Source: Erythrobacter sp. (GTDB lineage: Bacteria; Pseudomonadota; Alphaproteobacteria; Sphingomonadales; Sphingomonadaceae). From it: a stretch of 64,000 bases of DNA. The stretch is taken from positions 1-64,000 of the forward strand of contig NZ_JAMWYX010000002.1 of NCBI RefSeq assembly GCF_024305245.1, written 5' to 3'. Below are positions 8,333-18,367 of the stretch, in pieces (position 1 is the stretch's first letter; each line of letters opens with the position of its first letter). The translations under genes were made by a program, and so were the position numbers. The notes under the pieces were generated by a model. The model was given only the letters and a program-made list of their open reading frames with translations. It was not told the DNA's origin and did no database searches.

Positions 8333-9087
8333 GGCGCGCACGCGCCGCGCTTTTGCTGCTGCTGGCCGCACCGTTGCTCACCGCGCAGGCCGAGCCGATT
8401 CTGGTGCCAGAGGTCAGCCAGTCGCGGATCGAGGTGCGTCAGGGCTTCACCGGCGCCAACCTGCTGCTTTACGGCGCGGTCATCGCTCCGCCGGGCACTG
8501 CCGAGGAATACGACATCGTGGTGGTGCTCAAAGGGCCGGCCGCGCCGGTGCGCATCCGCGAGAAGGAACGGCTTGCAGGCATCTGGATGAACGCCGGCGA
8601 GAGCGATTTCCGATCCGTCCCTTCGTTCTTCGCCGTAGCCTCCTCACGCCCCATCGGCGAGATCGTGGATGAGCGTACCGCGGCGATTTACGAACTGGGG
8701 ACGGATTTCATCCAGCTATCGCCCTCCGGTCAGATCGACCCGGAAGAACAGCAGCGGTTCGCCAGCGGGCTGGTCGCATTGCGCGAAAAGCAGGGGCTGT
8801 ATCAGGAAGACCCGCAAGGCGTGCGGATCAGCGAAGGGGTGCTGTATCAGGCGCGGATCGAGCTGCCGTCGAATGTCGTCACCGGGCGCTACACCGCCGA
8901 AACCTTCGCCATTGCGCGCGGGCGAGTGCTGGCGAGTGCGACCGCGCGGATCGAAGTCGAAAAGGTCGGGCTGGAAGGTCAGGTGGTCGCTTCCGCGCAG
9001 CGCTGGTCGTTCCTGTACGGGCTGGGCGCGATCGCCCTGTCGCTGGTCATGGGATGGCTTGCCGGAAGGCTGTTCGCGCGCGGCTGA
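8329..9087 (+). CDS. TIGR02186 family membrane-anchored protein
   Basis: A 252-aa protein with a signal peptide, an extracytoplasmic domain containing the family's LLLYGAVIAPPGTAEEYDIVVVLKGP-type block, and one C-terminal membrane helix (about residues 227-248). This alphaproteobacterial family (PF09608) is regularly found directly after a TauE/SafE permease, as here, and is presumed to work with it. The start is GTG, overlapping the permease stop by 4 bp. Molecular function is unknown. Confidence 0.85.
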   Translation: MRRARAALLLLLAAPLLTAQAEPILVPEVSQSRIEVRQGFTGANLLLYGAVIAPPGTAEEYDIVVVLKGPAAPVRIREKERLAGIWMNAGESDFRSVPSFFAVASSRPIGEIVDERTAAIYELGTDFIQLSPSGQIDPEEQQRFASGLVALREKQGLYQEDPQGVRISEGVLYQARIELPSNVVTGRYTAETFAIARGRVLASATARIEVEKVGLEGQVVASAQRWSFLYGLGAIALSLVMGWLAGRLFARG

Positions 9088-9171
9088 GCGGCGCCAATGT
9101 TGACCCGATATTAACTGCAGTGCCCGTATCTGTGCCGCCAGTTGTTGCAGTTGGTGCAGGAAAGGGCAGGC

Positions 9172-10866
9172 ATGGCCGATCACGGCAGGCATGATTTCGA
9201 AGGCGTAACCGGCCCTGCGCCAGTGGCGGAGGATGACGGCCCGGTATCGAGCGGCGCGCCGGTCGATAATTCGCGCCTTCCGATCGGCGTGGTGCTGGAA
9301 ATTTCCGGCTCCGGTTCGCAGATCGCCTTCGACTTGCAGCGCATCAACGAATGCATGAAGGATTCCGATCCTTCTGTGGCACTGGCCGGACAGGTTGGCA
9401 GCCAGATCAAGATCCGCGTCGGCGACGCATGGCTGCTCGCCAACGTCCGCGACCAGCGCAAGGACCGCCGCTCCGATGGCGGGATCATCGCTCATATCGA
9501 CTTTCTGGGCGAAGGCGGCGAGGAGAAGCTGACCGGGCGCATCAACGGGTTCAAGCGCGGGGTCACGCGCTATCCCGTGCCGGGCGAGATGTGCTATCCG
9601 GCCACCACCCGCGATCTCGAACAGATCTACGCCAGTGACGGGCGCGCCAGCATCACCGTCGGCAAGGTGTTCCCCACCCGCGACATCCGCGCCGGGCTCT
9701 ATATCGACGCGATGCTGGGCAAGCATTTCGCCCTGCTCGGTTCGACCGGCACCGGCAAATCGACCAGTGCCGCCCTGATCCTGCACCGCATCTGCGAGGC
9801 TGCGCCCAAGGGCCACATCGTGATGATCGACCCGCACGGCGAATATTCCGCCGCGTTCCGGCAGACCGGGCAGATCCTCGACGTTTCCAACCTGCAGATG
9901 CCCTACTGGCTGATGAACTTCGAGGAGCATTGCGAAGTCCTGCTGTCGTCCAGCGGCAATGAACGTCAGGTCGATGCCGATATTCTGGCCAAGTGCCTGC
10001 TCGCCGCGCGCTCCAAAAGCCGGCTGGCGCAGACGATGGGCAAGATCACCGTGGATTCGCCGATCCCCTATCTGTTGTCCGACCTCGGCAACATCATTCA
10101 GGACGAAATGGGCAAGCTCGACAAGGCGACCTCGTCCGCGCCGTTCATGCGGATCAAGGGCAAGCTTGACGAGATCAAGGCCGATCCGCGTTACCAGTTC
10201 ATGTTCTCGGGCATGCTGGTGGGCGACACCATGGCCGACTTCATCGGCAAGGTGTTCCGGATGCCCGGTAACGGCAAACCGATTTCGATCATCGACGTTT
10301 CAGGCGTGCCTTCCGACATCACCTCGACGGTGGTGGCGGTGCTTGCCCGGCTGGTGTTCGACTTTGCCATCTGGGGCCGCGACGAGAAGACCCGTCCGGT
10401 GTTGCTGGTATGCGAAGAAGCCCACCGTTACGTACCCAACGAAAAGAACGCCGATGGATCATCGGTCGGCAAGATCCTCAGCCGGATCGCCAAGGAAGGG
10501 CGTAAATACGGCATCAGCCTTGGCCTGATTACCCAGCGCCCATCCGATCTGGCCGAAGGCGTGCTGTCGCAGTGCGGCACGATCATCTCGATGCGCCTCA
10601 ACAATGATCGCGATCAGGCGTTCGTGAAAGCCGCCATGCCCGAAGGCGCGCGCGGTTTCCTCGATTCGATTCCGGCGCTGCGCAACCGCGAATGCATCAT
10701 CTGCGGCGAAGGCGTGGCGATTCCGATCCGCGTGACGTTCGACAACCTCGAGGAACACAAGCGCCCGGCCTCGGAAGATCCCAGCTTCGCCGAGCTGTGG
10801 AGCAAGGACGGCGGCGAGGAAGAACTGGTGCAGCGCGTGGTGATGCGCTGGCGGTCGCAGGGGTAA
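9172..10866 (+). CDS. HerA-like / DUF87 ATPase
   Basis: A 564-aa hexameric-type DNA translocase-like ATPase. It has an N-terminal beta-barrel (HAS-like) domain over about residues 35-165, Walker A GSTGTGKST at 190-198 and Walker B VLLVCEEAHRY, followed by the conserved TQRPSDLAEGVLSQCG region. HerA enzymes act with the nuclease NurA in archaea; bacterial homologues are also seen in repair or defence settings. No nuclease gene is adjacent, so the role here is open. The ATG at 9172 is chosen because AGGAAAGGG lies 7-15 bp upstream. Confidence 0.85.
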   Translation: MADHGRHDFEGVTGPAPVAEDDGPVSSGAPVDNSRLPIGVVLEISGSGSQIAFDLQRINECMKDSDPSVALAGQVGSQIKIRVGDAWLLANVRDQRKDRRSDGGIIAHIDFLGEGGEEKLTGRINGFKRGVTRYPVPGEMCYPATTRDLEQIYASDGRASITVGKVFPTRDIRAGLYIDAMLGKHFALLGSTGTGKSTSAALILHRICEAAPKGHIVMIDPHGEYSAAFRQTGQILDVSNLQMPYWLMNFEEHCEVLLSSSGNERQVDADILAKCLLAARSKSRLAQTMGKITVDSPIPYLLSDLGNIIQDEMGKLDKATSSAPFMRIKGKLDEIKADPRYQFMFSGMLVGDTMADFIGKVFRMPGNGKPISIIDVSGVPSDITSTVVAVLARLVFDFAIWGRDEKTRPVLLVCEEAHRYVPNEKNADGSSVGKILSRIAKEGRKYGISLGLITQRPSDLAEGVLSQCGTIISMRLNNDRDQAFVKAAMPEGARGFLDSIPALRNRECIICGEGVAIPIRVTFDNLEEHKRPASEDPSFAELWSKDGGEEELVQRVVMRWRSQG

Positions 10867-10877
10867 AGAAGCAGTCT

Positions 10878-10959
10878 CACCCCCAGCCCCTCCCGCAAGC
10901 GGGAGGGGAGTATCAGCGCTTCAAATCCCCTCCCGCTTGCGGGAGGGGTTAGGGGTGGG
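10878..10959. repeat. inverted pair of REP-like palindromes
   Basis: Two copies of a palindromic unit (CCCCTCCCGC / GCGGGAGGGG core) face each other, at 10878-10908 and 10927-10959, including the conserved tail CACCCC(C/T)A. They lie between the convergent HerA-like and queE genes and can also form one large hairpin. This has the layout of a BIME-type repeat and may act as a bidirectional terminator. Confidence 0.75.
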
Positions 10960-10963
10960 CCTT

Positions 10964-11698
10964 TCACGTGCCTCTGGTATCTCCGTATAAGTGGATATGC
11001 AGCCGGTCGCTCATGCGGAAACCGTGTTCCAGGCAAAGGCCGCTCAGCCATTCCTGCCGTGCGCGCTGGATCGTGCTGTCGGTGCCTTCGGCCATCAGGA
11101 ACACCTGACCGGGCCGGAACCGGTAGCGGCGTTGCAGTTCCAGCACTTCGGCCACGTCCTCCGGCGCGGCGATCACGAATTTGAGATAGGCGCGCGGGTC
11201 GGCAGCCCATGCGTCCAGGCGTTCAGGGATCAGCGCCAGTTCCGCCGGGTTGCCGCTATGCGCCAGCTTGGGGCTGACATTGTACTGATCGACGCGGATA
11301 TCGAGCCTCGGCGGAGGGGCGACGGTGCCATTGGTTTCGATCTCCACGCTGATATCCGGCAGGTGTTCGAGCATTTCCGCCAGCCCGCCCGCCTGCAACA
11401 ATGGCTCGCCCCCGGTGATGACGAGGCGGTTCTGGCCCAGCGTGGCAATCCGTGTCGCGGTTTCAGCGGGCGAGAGCGTGACCTGATTGGCCTTGCGCTC
11501 GAAAGTGGTGCCGTCCCGGTGGGGCCGGTTGTCGCCCTCGAAATGCCACGTATAGGCCGTGTCGCACCACACGCAGGCAAGGTTGCAGCGTGACAGCCGC
11601 ACGAACGCGACCGGCATGCCCATGCTCGGTCCTTCGCCTTGCAGGCTGGCGAAGATCTCCGGTCCGCCGGTATCGTCGGTGGCGAGGGTGAGGTTCAT
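10964..11698 (-). CDS. queE: 7-carboxy-7-deazaguanine synthase
   Basis: Radical SAM enzyme converting 6-carboxytetrahydropterin to 7-carboxy-7-deazaguanine in queuosine synthesis. The 244-aa protein has the substrate-binding start EIFASLQGEGPSMGMP, the cluster motif CNLACVWC (C-x3-C-x2-C), the TGGEPLLQ motif and the ETNGT block. The ATG at 11698 matches the family N-terminus; a longer in-frame extension to 11776 looks non-native. No other queuosine gene is in the window. It is convergent with the HerA-like gene across the palindromic repeat. Confidence 0.93.
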   Translation of the reverse strand: MNLTLATDDTGGPEIFASLQGEGPSMGMPVAFVRLSRCNLACVWCDTAYTWHFEGDNRPHRDGTTFERKANQVTLSPAETATRIATLGQNRLVITGGEPLLQAGGLAEMLEHLPDISVEIETNGTVAPPPRLDIRVDQYNVSPKLAHSGNPAELALIPERLDAWAADPRAYLKFVIAAPEDVAEVLELQRRYRFRPGQVFLMAEGTDSTIQRARQEWLSGLCLEHGFRMSDRLHIHLYGDTRGT

Positions 11699-11899
11699 GC
11701 CGCACGAGCCTCCAGGGCAGACATCAGATCGGCTCTGGTTTGCGCGATGGAATGACGTGCAAGCAGACCCACCCATGCAATCCGCGCAGATGGACGCACA
11801 CGGGGCTTGGGTGCAAAAACATTGTCGGGCGCAGCGATCATGTCTCTGCCTATGCCACGAATTCTGCCGGTGGGAAATTTCCGCGCCGCCCGCCGCGTA

Positions 11900-12565
11900 T
11901 CAATCTTCGTAGATGAAGATCACCTGGTCAGCCTCGGCCACGCGGACCCAGACCTGATAATATCCGATTTCATATTCGCCGCGCTTGTTGGCGACGGGGC
12001 GGGGCGATCCGATGTGGGAATCGATCCATTGCAGGCGCACGTCGCCATCCACAACGATCCGCCGACCGCCGAGCCGCTGCATCATCGTGAACATGTTGAG
12101 ATCGGACACCCCGCCGGAACGGCAGCCCTTCACGTCGATCCGCCCGTCAACCACCTCGGCAGCCCCGCAAACCCGCGCCCGTTGCAAAAGCGCACGCAGC
12201 GCATCGGGTTCGAAGGCGATGGTGAGCGTGCCGGGCGTGGCGTAATCCTGCCGGGAATTGACGAAGAACAGTTCTTCCAACTCGCCATGGATGCTTTGGC
12301 CGCCGCCGCGTATATCGAGCAGGAACCGGCCCGGCTGTGTCCCGCCTTCGCCAGCGGCCAGTGCCATCACCGTCGCCTCGCCCGGCGTGATACACCCGGT
12401 CTCGCACTCCGGCAGCGATGCGCGCACCGCTTTCAGTGCCGCGTCCGCCTCTCCAACGCTGGCGAGGCGATGTGCGCGGTCCGCGTCGCCGCCAGCCTCT
12501 GCCGCCTGCGCCGCAAGTCCGGACGCCCACGACACCGCAAGCAAGGTCAATGCTGCGCGCAGCAC
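11900..12565 (-). CDS. secreted protein of unknown function
   Basis: A 221-aa protein I do not recognise. From GTG 12565 it begins with a clear signal peptide (MLRAALTLLAVSWASGLAAQA). An Ala-rich helix and a Cys-pair segment (LPECETGC) follow, then a beta-rich region with a second Cys pair (RARVCGAAEV...VKGC), so two disulfides are plausible. ATG 12664 would add 33 residues in front of the signal peptide, and neither start has a good ribosome-binding site. It is divergent from the APC permease. Confidence 0.6.
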   Translation of the reverse strand: MLRAALTLLAVSWASGLAAQAAEAGGDADRAHRLASVGEADAALKAVRASLPECETGCITPGEATVMALAAGEGGTQPGRFLLDIRGGGQSIHGELEELFFVNSRQDYATPGTLTIAFEPDALRALLQRARVCGAAEVVDGRIDVKGCRSGGVSDLNMFTMMQRLGGRRIVVDGDVRLQWIDSHIGSPRPVANKRGEYEIGYYQVWVRVAEADQVIFIYED

Positions 12566-12803
12566 ACGCGATCTCTGTTCAATTCGGGAGCCGGTTGCAT
12601 GAGAACCGCCATTCTTCGCAGCGACAAATGAACACGCGATGAGCGCGCAAAAACACGGCTTCATGGACAGCGGCAGGCGGTCTGGACGCGATAAAGCAGA
12701 GCGGTGTCATTTTCCTGTTTCCGAAATGTCATGCGCGGGATATTGCGTGCATCGACCGGCAGGACGGGGATCGGCCGTTTCGGGTCACGGAATATATCCC
12801 AAC

Positions 12804-14375
12804 ATGATTTTTGACCGGGTGAAGCCGCTGGATGCCATCTTGGCCGCGGCTCGCAACAAGTCCCTGAAGCGCACCATGAGTGGGCTGCAATTGATGCTGT
12901 TCGGGATCGGCTGCATCATCGGCACAGGCATCTTCGTGCTTACCTCTGCCGGCGCTCAGAAGGCGGGGCCGGGCCTGATGCTGGCGTTCGGCGTCGCCGG
13001 GTTGATCTGCATCGTCGCAGCACTGTGTTATGCAGAGATCGCCTCGACCATTCCGGTCTCGGGATCGGCTTATACCTACACCTACGCGACCATGGGCGAG
13101 TTTCTGGCGTGGACGGTCGGCTGGGCGCTGGTGCTCGAATACGCTATCGCGGCCAGTGCGGTTTCGGTCGGCTGGTCGGGGTATTTTACCGGCACGATCC
13201 TGAACGAGACTTTCGGTGTTCAACTGCCGGCATGGCTATCCGGAGGGCCGCTTGTGCTCGGCGGCGTGGAGGGCGGGGTCATCAACCTGCCCGCGCTCGC
13301 CATCGCCCTGCTTGTCACCTTGCTGCTGGTGATCGGGACGAGCGAGAGCGCGAAGGTCAACGCAGTGCTGGTGGCGATCAAGGTCACGGCGCTTACGGTC
13401 TTCATCGCGCTGACGCTGCCTGAGGTCGAGGTCGAGCGGTTCAATCCCTTCCTTCCCGCAGGCGTGTTCGGCGGCTGGGGAAGCGGGGTCGGCGCGATCG
13501 GGGCGGCGGCGACGATCTTCTTCGCCTATGTCGGTTTCGACGCCGTTTCGACCGCGGCGGAGGAGACCAAGGACCCGCAACGCAACGTGCCGATCGGGCT
13601 GGTCGGCTCGCTCTTGTTCTGCACCTTGTTCTACATCGCGGTCGCCGCAGGTGCGATCGGGACGATTGGCGGGCAACCGATCATGGGGCCGGGGGAAATT
13701 CCCTTCCCCGCAGGTTCCGAGGAACTCGCCCGTCAGTGCTTGCTGCCGCAACATGCCGCCGCGCTGGTGTGTTCGGACGAAGCGCTCGCCCATGTGCTGC
13801 GCCAGATCGGCTGGTCCGGCGTGGGCAACGCGCTGGGGTATGCGGCCTTCATCGCCCTGCCTTCGGTCATTCTGGTGCTGCTGTTCGCGCAGACCCGCAT
13901 CTTCTTCGTTATGAGCCGCGACGGGCTGCTCCCCGAAGTCCTTAGCCGGGTGCACCCGAAGTGGCACACGCCGCACGTCGTGACGATCATCACCGGCAGC
14001 GTGGTGGCCTTCGCCGCGGCGTTTCTGCCGGTCGGCAAGCTGGCGGACATCGCCAATGCCGGAACGCTGTATGCCTTCGCCATGGTGGCTGTCGCTGTGA
14101 TGGTCCTTCGCAAGAAGCGGCCTGACGTGAAGCGTCCGTTCCGGGTTCAGGGGCTGTGGTTCGTCGCTCCGGCCACGGTTGCCGGATGCGTTTTCCTGTT
14201 CCTCAACCTGCCGAGCGATGCGATGATCGTGCTGCCGGCGTGGACGGCCGCCGGCATCCTGATCTACTTCGCTTACGGCCGTCGCCGCAGCCATCTGGGG
14301 CAGGGTATCGTCGAGGTGGTCGATGATATCGAGGGCGACGAGGCGCTCGTCCCGATCGATCCGCCCCGCAGCTGA
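12804..14375 (+). CDS. APC family amino acid permease
   Basis: A 523-aa inner-membrane transporter of the cationic amino acid transporter type. The core motif GIGCIIGTGIFVLTSAGA in helix 1 and FFAYVGFDAVSTAAEETKDPQRNVPIG in the helix 6 region are diagnostic. About 12 membrane helices can be read. The substrate is not determined. The ATG at 12804 is taken because the homologous region begins just after it; an upstream open frame from 12639 is not protein-like. It is convergent with valS, with only 9 bp between stops. Confidence 0.88.
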   Translation: MIFDRVKPLDAILAAARNKSLKRTMSGLQLMLFGIGCIIGTGIFVLTSAGAQKAGPGLMLAFGVAGLICIVAALCYAEIASTIPVSGSAYTYTYATMGEFLAWTVGWALVLEYAIAASAVSVGWSGYFTGTILNETFGVQLPAWLSGGPLVLGGVEGGVINLPALAIALLVTLLLVIGTSESAKVNAVLVAIKVTALTVFIALTLPEVEVERFNPFLPAGVFGGWGSGVGAIGAAATIFFAYVGFDAVSTAAEETKDPQRNVPIGLVGSLLFCTLFYIAVAAGAIGTIGGQPIMGPGEIPFPAGSEELARQCLLPQHAAALVCSDEALAHVLRQIGWSGVGNALGYAAFIALPSVILVLLFAQTRIFFVMSRDGLLPEVLSRVHPKWHTPHVVTIITGSVVAFAAAFLPVGKLADIANAGTLYAFAMVAVAVMVLRKKRPDVKRPFRVQGLWFVAPATVAGCVFLFLNLPSDAMIVLPAWTAAGILIYFAYGRRRSHLGQGIVEVVDDIEGDEALVPIDPPRS

Positions 14376-14384
14376 GCGCTTCGC

Positions 14385-17129
14385 CTATCCCAGCCGCGCC
14401 AGCGCCGCCGTAAGCCGCTCGACCTCGCCCTGATGATGGGCGAGATCGGCGCGGGCTTTCTCGACCGCTTCGGGCTTGGCCTTTTCGGCGAAGGCGGGGT
14501 TCGACAGGCGTCCGCCCAGCGATTTGGCTTCCTTTTCCGAAGCCGCCAGCGCCTTTTCCAGCCGCGCCTTTTCGGCGGCAATGTCGATGATCCCTTCAAG
14601 CGGGATCACGAACACGTCGCTCCCTGCGATCACCTGCATCGCCGGGCCTGCGGGCGCGTCGCCGATGGTGACGGGGGTCAGGCGGGCGAGGCGTTCGATT
14701 GCGGCGCTGCTGCGTTCGATGGTGCGGGTCGCCACGTCCGAGGGCGCAGCAAGGTACGCCGCAAGCTTGGCGCCGGGCGGAATGCCGAGTTCGTTCTTGG
14801 CGCTGCGGGTGTTGGTGGTCAGTTCGATCACCCAGTCGATCGCGTCGGTCGCTTCCTTGGAAACCTCCGCTTCCGGCGCGGGCCATTGGGCGAGGATCAG
14901 CTCGTAAGGCCGTGTCCCCAGCTTGTGCCACAGTTCTTCGGTGATGAAGGGCATGAAGGGGTGCAGCATCACGAGGATCTGGTCGAGCGCCCAACCGGCG
15001 ACCGCACGGGTTTCCACGGCGGGCGGGCTGTTGGCGTCCCCTGCAAACACCGGCTTGATCAGTTCCAGATACCAGTCGCAGAACTTGCTCCACGTGAACT
15101 GGTAGATCGCGTTCGCCGCCGCATCGAAGCGCAGGTCGGCCATCGCGCGCTCGATCTCGGTCACGCAGGCCGCAACCTCGCCGATGATCCACTGGTTGGC
15201 CGCAAGCCGCGCAGTCGGCGCTTTCACACTGGCCGAGGCACCGATGCCGTTCGACTGGCAGAACCGCGCCGCGTTCCATAGCTTGGTGGCGAAGTTGCGA
15301 TACCCCTCGACCCGCTTTTCATCCATCTTGATGTCGCGGCCCTGGCTTTCCATCGCCGCCATGAAGAACCGCAGCGCGTCCGCGCCGTACTGGTCGATCA
15401 GGCCGAGCGGATCGACCACATTGCCTTTGGACTTCGACATCTTCGCGCCGTCGGCCGCGCGGACGAGGCCGTGGAGATAGAGCGTATCCCACGGCTTTTG
15501 CCCCATGTTGTAATAGCCCATCATCATCATGCGGGCATCCCAGAAGAACAGGATGTCGAAGCCGGAAATGAGCAGGCTGTTGGGGAAGTGTTTCTGGACC
15601 AGCGGGTTATCGCTCTCCGGCCAGCCGAGCGTGGCAAAGGGCCACAGCGCGGATGAGAACCACGTGTCGAGGACGTCCTCGTCCTGCGTCAGGGCAACGC
15701 CCTCGCCAGCGAGCGCCTGCGCCGCTTCGGCAGTTTCGGCCACGAACACGCACCCGTCATCGCCAAACCAAGCCGGAATCCGGTGCCCCCACCAAAGCTG
15801 GCGCGACACGCACCAAGGCTGGATGTTCTCCATCCAGTTGAAGAAGGTCTTCTCCCACGTCTTGGGCACGATCCCGATTTCACCGGACTTCACCGCTTCG
15901 ATCGGCTTCTTCGCCAGTTCCGCAGCGTTCACATACCACTGGTCGGTCAGCCACGGCTCGATCACCACGCCGCCGCGGTCGCCGAAGGGGGTGGCGATCT
16001 GGCGGGGTTCGGCGTCGTGTTCGACAGCCTCACCCTCTTTGTTCTTCGTGATGTGTGGAATCAGGAAGCCCTGTTCCTTCATCCGCTTGACGACCAACTC
16101 GCGCGCGCCGTCGACGCCATCACGCTTGAAGCGGTGCAGGCCGAGGAATTCCTCCGGCACCAGCCCGTCCGCCGTCTGGCAGACGTTGGCCTCGGCATCG
16201 AGCATGTTGAGCATTTCGCCCGCCGCAAATCCGGCGCGCTTGCCCACTTCGAAATCGTTGAAATCGTGCCCCGGCGTGATCTTGACGCAGCCGGAGCCAA
16301 GCTCGGGATCGGCGTGCTCGTCAGCAATTACCGGAATGCGGCGGCCCGTCAGTGGCAGGATCACGTGCTTGCCGACGATGCTGGCATAGCGTTCGTCCGC
16401 CGGGTTCACCGCCACGGCCATATCTGCCAGCATCGTTTCGGGGCGAGTGGTGGCGACTTCGAGATAGTCGCGGCCATCGGGCAGCGTCGCGCCGTCGGCC
16501 AGCGGATAGCGCAGGTGCCAGAAACTGCCCGCAATCGTCTGCGTCTCGACCTCCAAATCGGAAATCGCGGTCTTGAGCTTCGGGTCCCAGTTCACCAGCC
16601 GCTTGTCGCGGTAGATGAGGCCGTCGTTGTAGAGATCAACGAAGGTCTTGATCACCGCCTTGGTGAAGTGCGGGTCCATCGTGAACTGTTCGCGGCTCCA
16701 GTCCATCGAACAGCCCAGACGGCGCAGCTGGTGGGTGATGGTGCCGCCGGATTCGGCCTTCCATTCCCAGACCTTGGCGACGAAATCGTCGCGGGAATAG
16801 TTGGTGCGCTTGTCCTGCTGCGCCTCAAGCTGGCGTTCGACCACCATCTGCGTCGCGATGCCCGCGTGATCGGTGCCGACCACCCACAGCGCGTCCTTGC
16901 CGCGCAGGCGTTCGTAGCGCACCACCACATCCTGCAAGGTGTTGTCGAGCGCATGGCCGATATGCAGGCTGCCGGTCACGTTCGGCGGCGGGTTCACGAT
17001 GGTGAAGGCCTTGGCATCCGGACGCTCGGGCCGGAAGCAGCCATTGGCCTCCCAATGCGCATACCAGCGCGCTTCGATTTCGGCGGGGTCGAAGGTGGTA
17101 GCCAGAGGCTGGTTCGTCGTGTCGGTCAT
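14385..17129 (-). CDS. valS: valyl-tRNA synthetase
   Basis: Class I aminoacyl-tRNA synthetase of 914 aa, the normal length. It shows the HIGH-type motif [15 protein letters not shown] near residue 47, the KMSKSKGN motif, the editing domain between them, and the C-terminal coiled coil that ends ValS. The ATG at 17129 gives [23 protein letters not shown]; a TTG 13 codons upstream is less likely. It is divergent from the mla operon. Confidence 0.97.
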   Translation of the reverse strand: MTDTTNQPLATTFDPAEIEARWYAHWEANGCFRPERPDAKAFTIVNPPPNVTGSLHIGHALDNTLQDVVVRYERLRGKDALWVVGTDHAGIATQMVVERQLEAQQDKRTNYSRDDFVAKVWEWKAESGGTITHQLRRLGCSMDWSREQFTMDPHFTKAVIKTFVDLYNDGLIYRDKRLVNWDPKLKTAISDLEVETQTIAGSFWHLRYPLADGATLPDGRDYLEVATTRPETMLADMAVAVNPADERYASIVGKHVILPLTGRRIPVIADEHADPELGSGCVKITPGHDFNDFEVGKRAGFAAGEMLNMLDAEANVCQTADGLVPEEFLGLHRFKRDGVDGARELVVKRMKEQGFLIPHITKNKEGEAVEHDAEPRQIATPFGDRGGVVIEPWLTDQWYVNAAELAKKPIEAVKSGEIGIVPKTWEKTFFNWMENIQPWCVSRQLWWGHRIPAWFGDDGCVFVAETAEAAQALAGEGVALTQDEDVLDTWFSSALWPFATLGWPESDNPLVQKHFPNSLLISGFDILFFWDARMMMMGYYNMGQKPWDTLYLHGLVRAADGAKMSKSKGNVVDPLGLIDQYGADALRFFMAAMESQGRDIKMDEKRVEGYRNFATKLWNAARFCQSNGIGASASVKAPTARLAANQWIIGEVAACVTEIERAMADLRFDAAANAIYQFTWSKFCDWYLELIKPVFAGDANSPPAVETRAVAGWALDQILVMLHPFMPFITEELWHKLGTRPYELILAQWPAPEAEVSKEATDAIDWVIELTTNTRSAKNELGIPPGAKLAAYLAAPSDVATRTIERSSAAIERLARLTPVTIGDAPAGPAMQVIAGSDVFVIPLEGIIDIAAEKARLEKALAASEKEAKSLGGRLSNPAFAEKAKPEAVEKARADLAHHQGEVERLTAALARLG

Positions 17130-17239
17130 AATGTCTCGCGCCATGCCAGCACCTATGTTGCGATGCAATGATGGAGGTAGCGGCGGCTCGACGCGAGAGC
17201 CTTGCAGGGGGCGGAAAATCTCCCCATAGCCTGATTCCG

Positions 17240-18364
17240 ATGGAGAATGCGGCGCAATACTCGCTGGAAGACGGCAGCCAGCACGGCGAGGCGCAAGGCC
17301 CTCGGCTGGTGCTTTCCGGCACGCTGACGCTAGCCGCCATCGCGCCGTTCGAACGCGCGCTGCGCGGCGTCACCGGCCCGATTGCCGTCATCGATCTCGC
17401 GCAGGTGGACGAGATGGACACGGTCGGCGCGTGGGTGGTGTGTCGGTTGGCGCGCGAACATGACGCCGAGATCACCGGCGCTAGCGAAGCCGCCGAACGC
17501 CTGCTTGGCGCAGTGCGCGGGATCGACGCCGGCAGCGGTATTCGCGCGCCGCGCCTGCCGGTGTTCAAGCGCGTCCCGGTGGAGTTGGGCGAGAAGGTCT
17601 TTGCCGCACGCTCGGGCCTTTACGGCGTGGTCGGCTTCTTCGGGCAGATCCTGATCGGCGGGGCGAGCCTTATCCGCCATCCTTCGCGTTTTCCCGGGCG
17701 CGCGCTGGTGCACCAGATGGAGCTGGTCGGCGTCACCGCGCTACCGATCATCGGGCTGATGAGCTTTCTGATCGGTATCGTCATCGCGCAGCAAGGCTCG
17801 GTCCAGCTGCAGCAGTTCGGTGCGGAATCGCTGACCGTGAACCTTGTCGGGCGCATCACTTTGCGCGAACTGGGCGTGCTGATGACCGCGATTATGGTGG
17901 CGGGCCGTTCCGGCAGTGCGTTTGCCGCGCAGCTCGGCACGATGAAGCTGACCGAGGAGATCGACGCGATGCGCACCATCGGCATTTCGCCGATCGAAGT
18001 GCTGGTGATCCCGCGCATCCTCGCGGCGACCTTCATGATGGTGCTGCTGGGCTTCTACGCCTCGGTCATGGCGATTGTCGGCGGGGCGGTGGTGGGCGAC
18101 CTCACGCTCGGCATCCCGTTCTGGACGTTTCTGGAGCGCATTCACGATGTGGTGCCCGAATATGATCTGTGGGTCGGCCTGATCAAGGCGCCGGTATTCG
18201 GCCTGATCGTCGCGCTGGCCGGATGCTATAACGGGCTGCAGGTGCGCGGCAATTCGGAAGAGGTGGGGCGGCGCACCACCATGGCGGTGGTCTCGGCGAT
18301 TTTCGCGGTCATCGTGATTGATGCGTTTTTCGCGGTGTTCTTCACCGAAATCGGGTGGGGGTAA
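17240..18364 (+). CDS. mlaE: Mla-type ABC permease with N-terminal STAS domain
   Basis: A 374-aa inner-membrane permease for phospholipid transport across the envelope. Residues about 1-115 form a STAS-like domain ([19 protein letters not shown]...[18 protein letters not shown]), the job done by the separate MlaB protein in E. coli. The MlaE permease follows with the EFGAE-like loop ([21 protein letters not shown]). The start at ATG 17240 is favoured; an in-frame ATG at 17168 adds 24 residues. It is first in a four-gene operon with mlaF, mlaD and a lipoprotein. Confidence 0.92.
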   Translation: MENAAQYSLEDGSQHGEAQGPRLVLSGTLTLAAIAPFERALRGVTGPIAVIDLAQVDEMDTVGAWVVCRLAREHDAEITGASEAAERLLGAVRGIDAGSGIRAPRLPVFKRVPVELGEKVFAARSGLYGVVGFFGQILIGGASLIRHPSRFPGRALVHQMELVGVTALPIIGLMSFLIGIVIAQQGSVQLQQFGAESLTVNLVGRITLRELGVLMTAIMVAGRSGSAFAAQLGTMKLTEEIDAMRTIGISPIEVLVIPRILAATFMMVLLGFYASVMAIVGGAVVGDLTLGIPFWTFLERIHDVVPEYDLWVGLIKAPVFGLIVALAGCYNGLQVRGNSEEVGRRTTMAVVSAIFAVIVIDAFFAVFFTEIGWG

Positions 18365-18367
18365 GCG

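Noticed and set aside
7067..8371. 434-aa minus-strand frame opposite the TauE/SafE permease
   Set aside because: It is rich in His, Gln and Arg with no hydrophobic core, typical of the complement of a membrane-protein gene.
12566..12664. N-terminal extension of the secreted protein to ATG 12664
   Set aside because: It would place 33 atypical residues in front of a complete signal peptide, and there is no ribosome-binding site.
15783..17171. 462-aa open frame opposite valS
   Set aside because: The opposite strand is unmistakably valyl-tRNA synthetase along the whole stretch.
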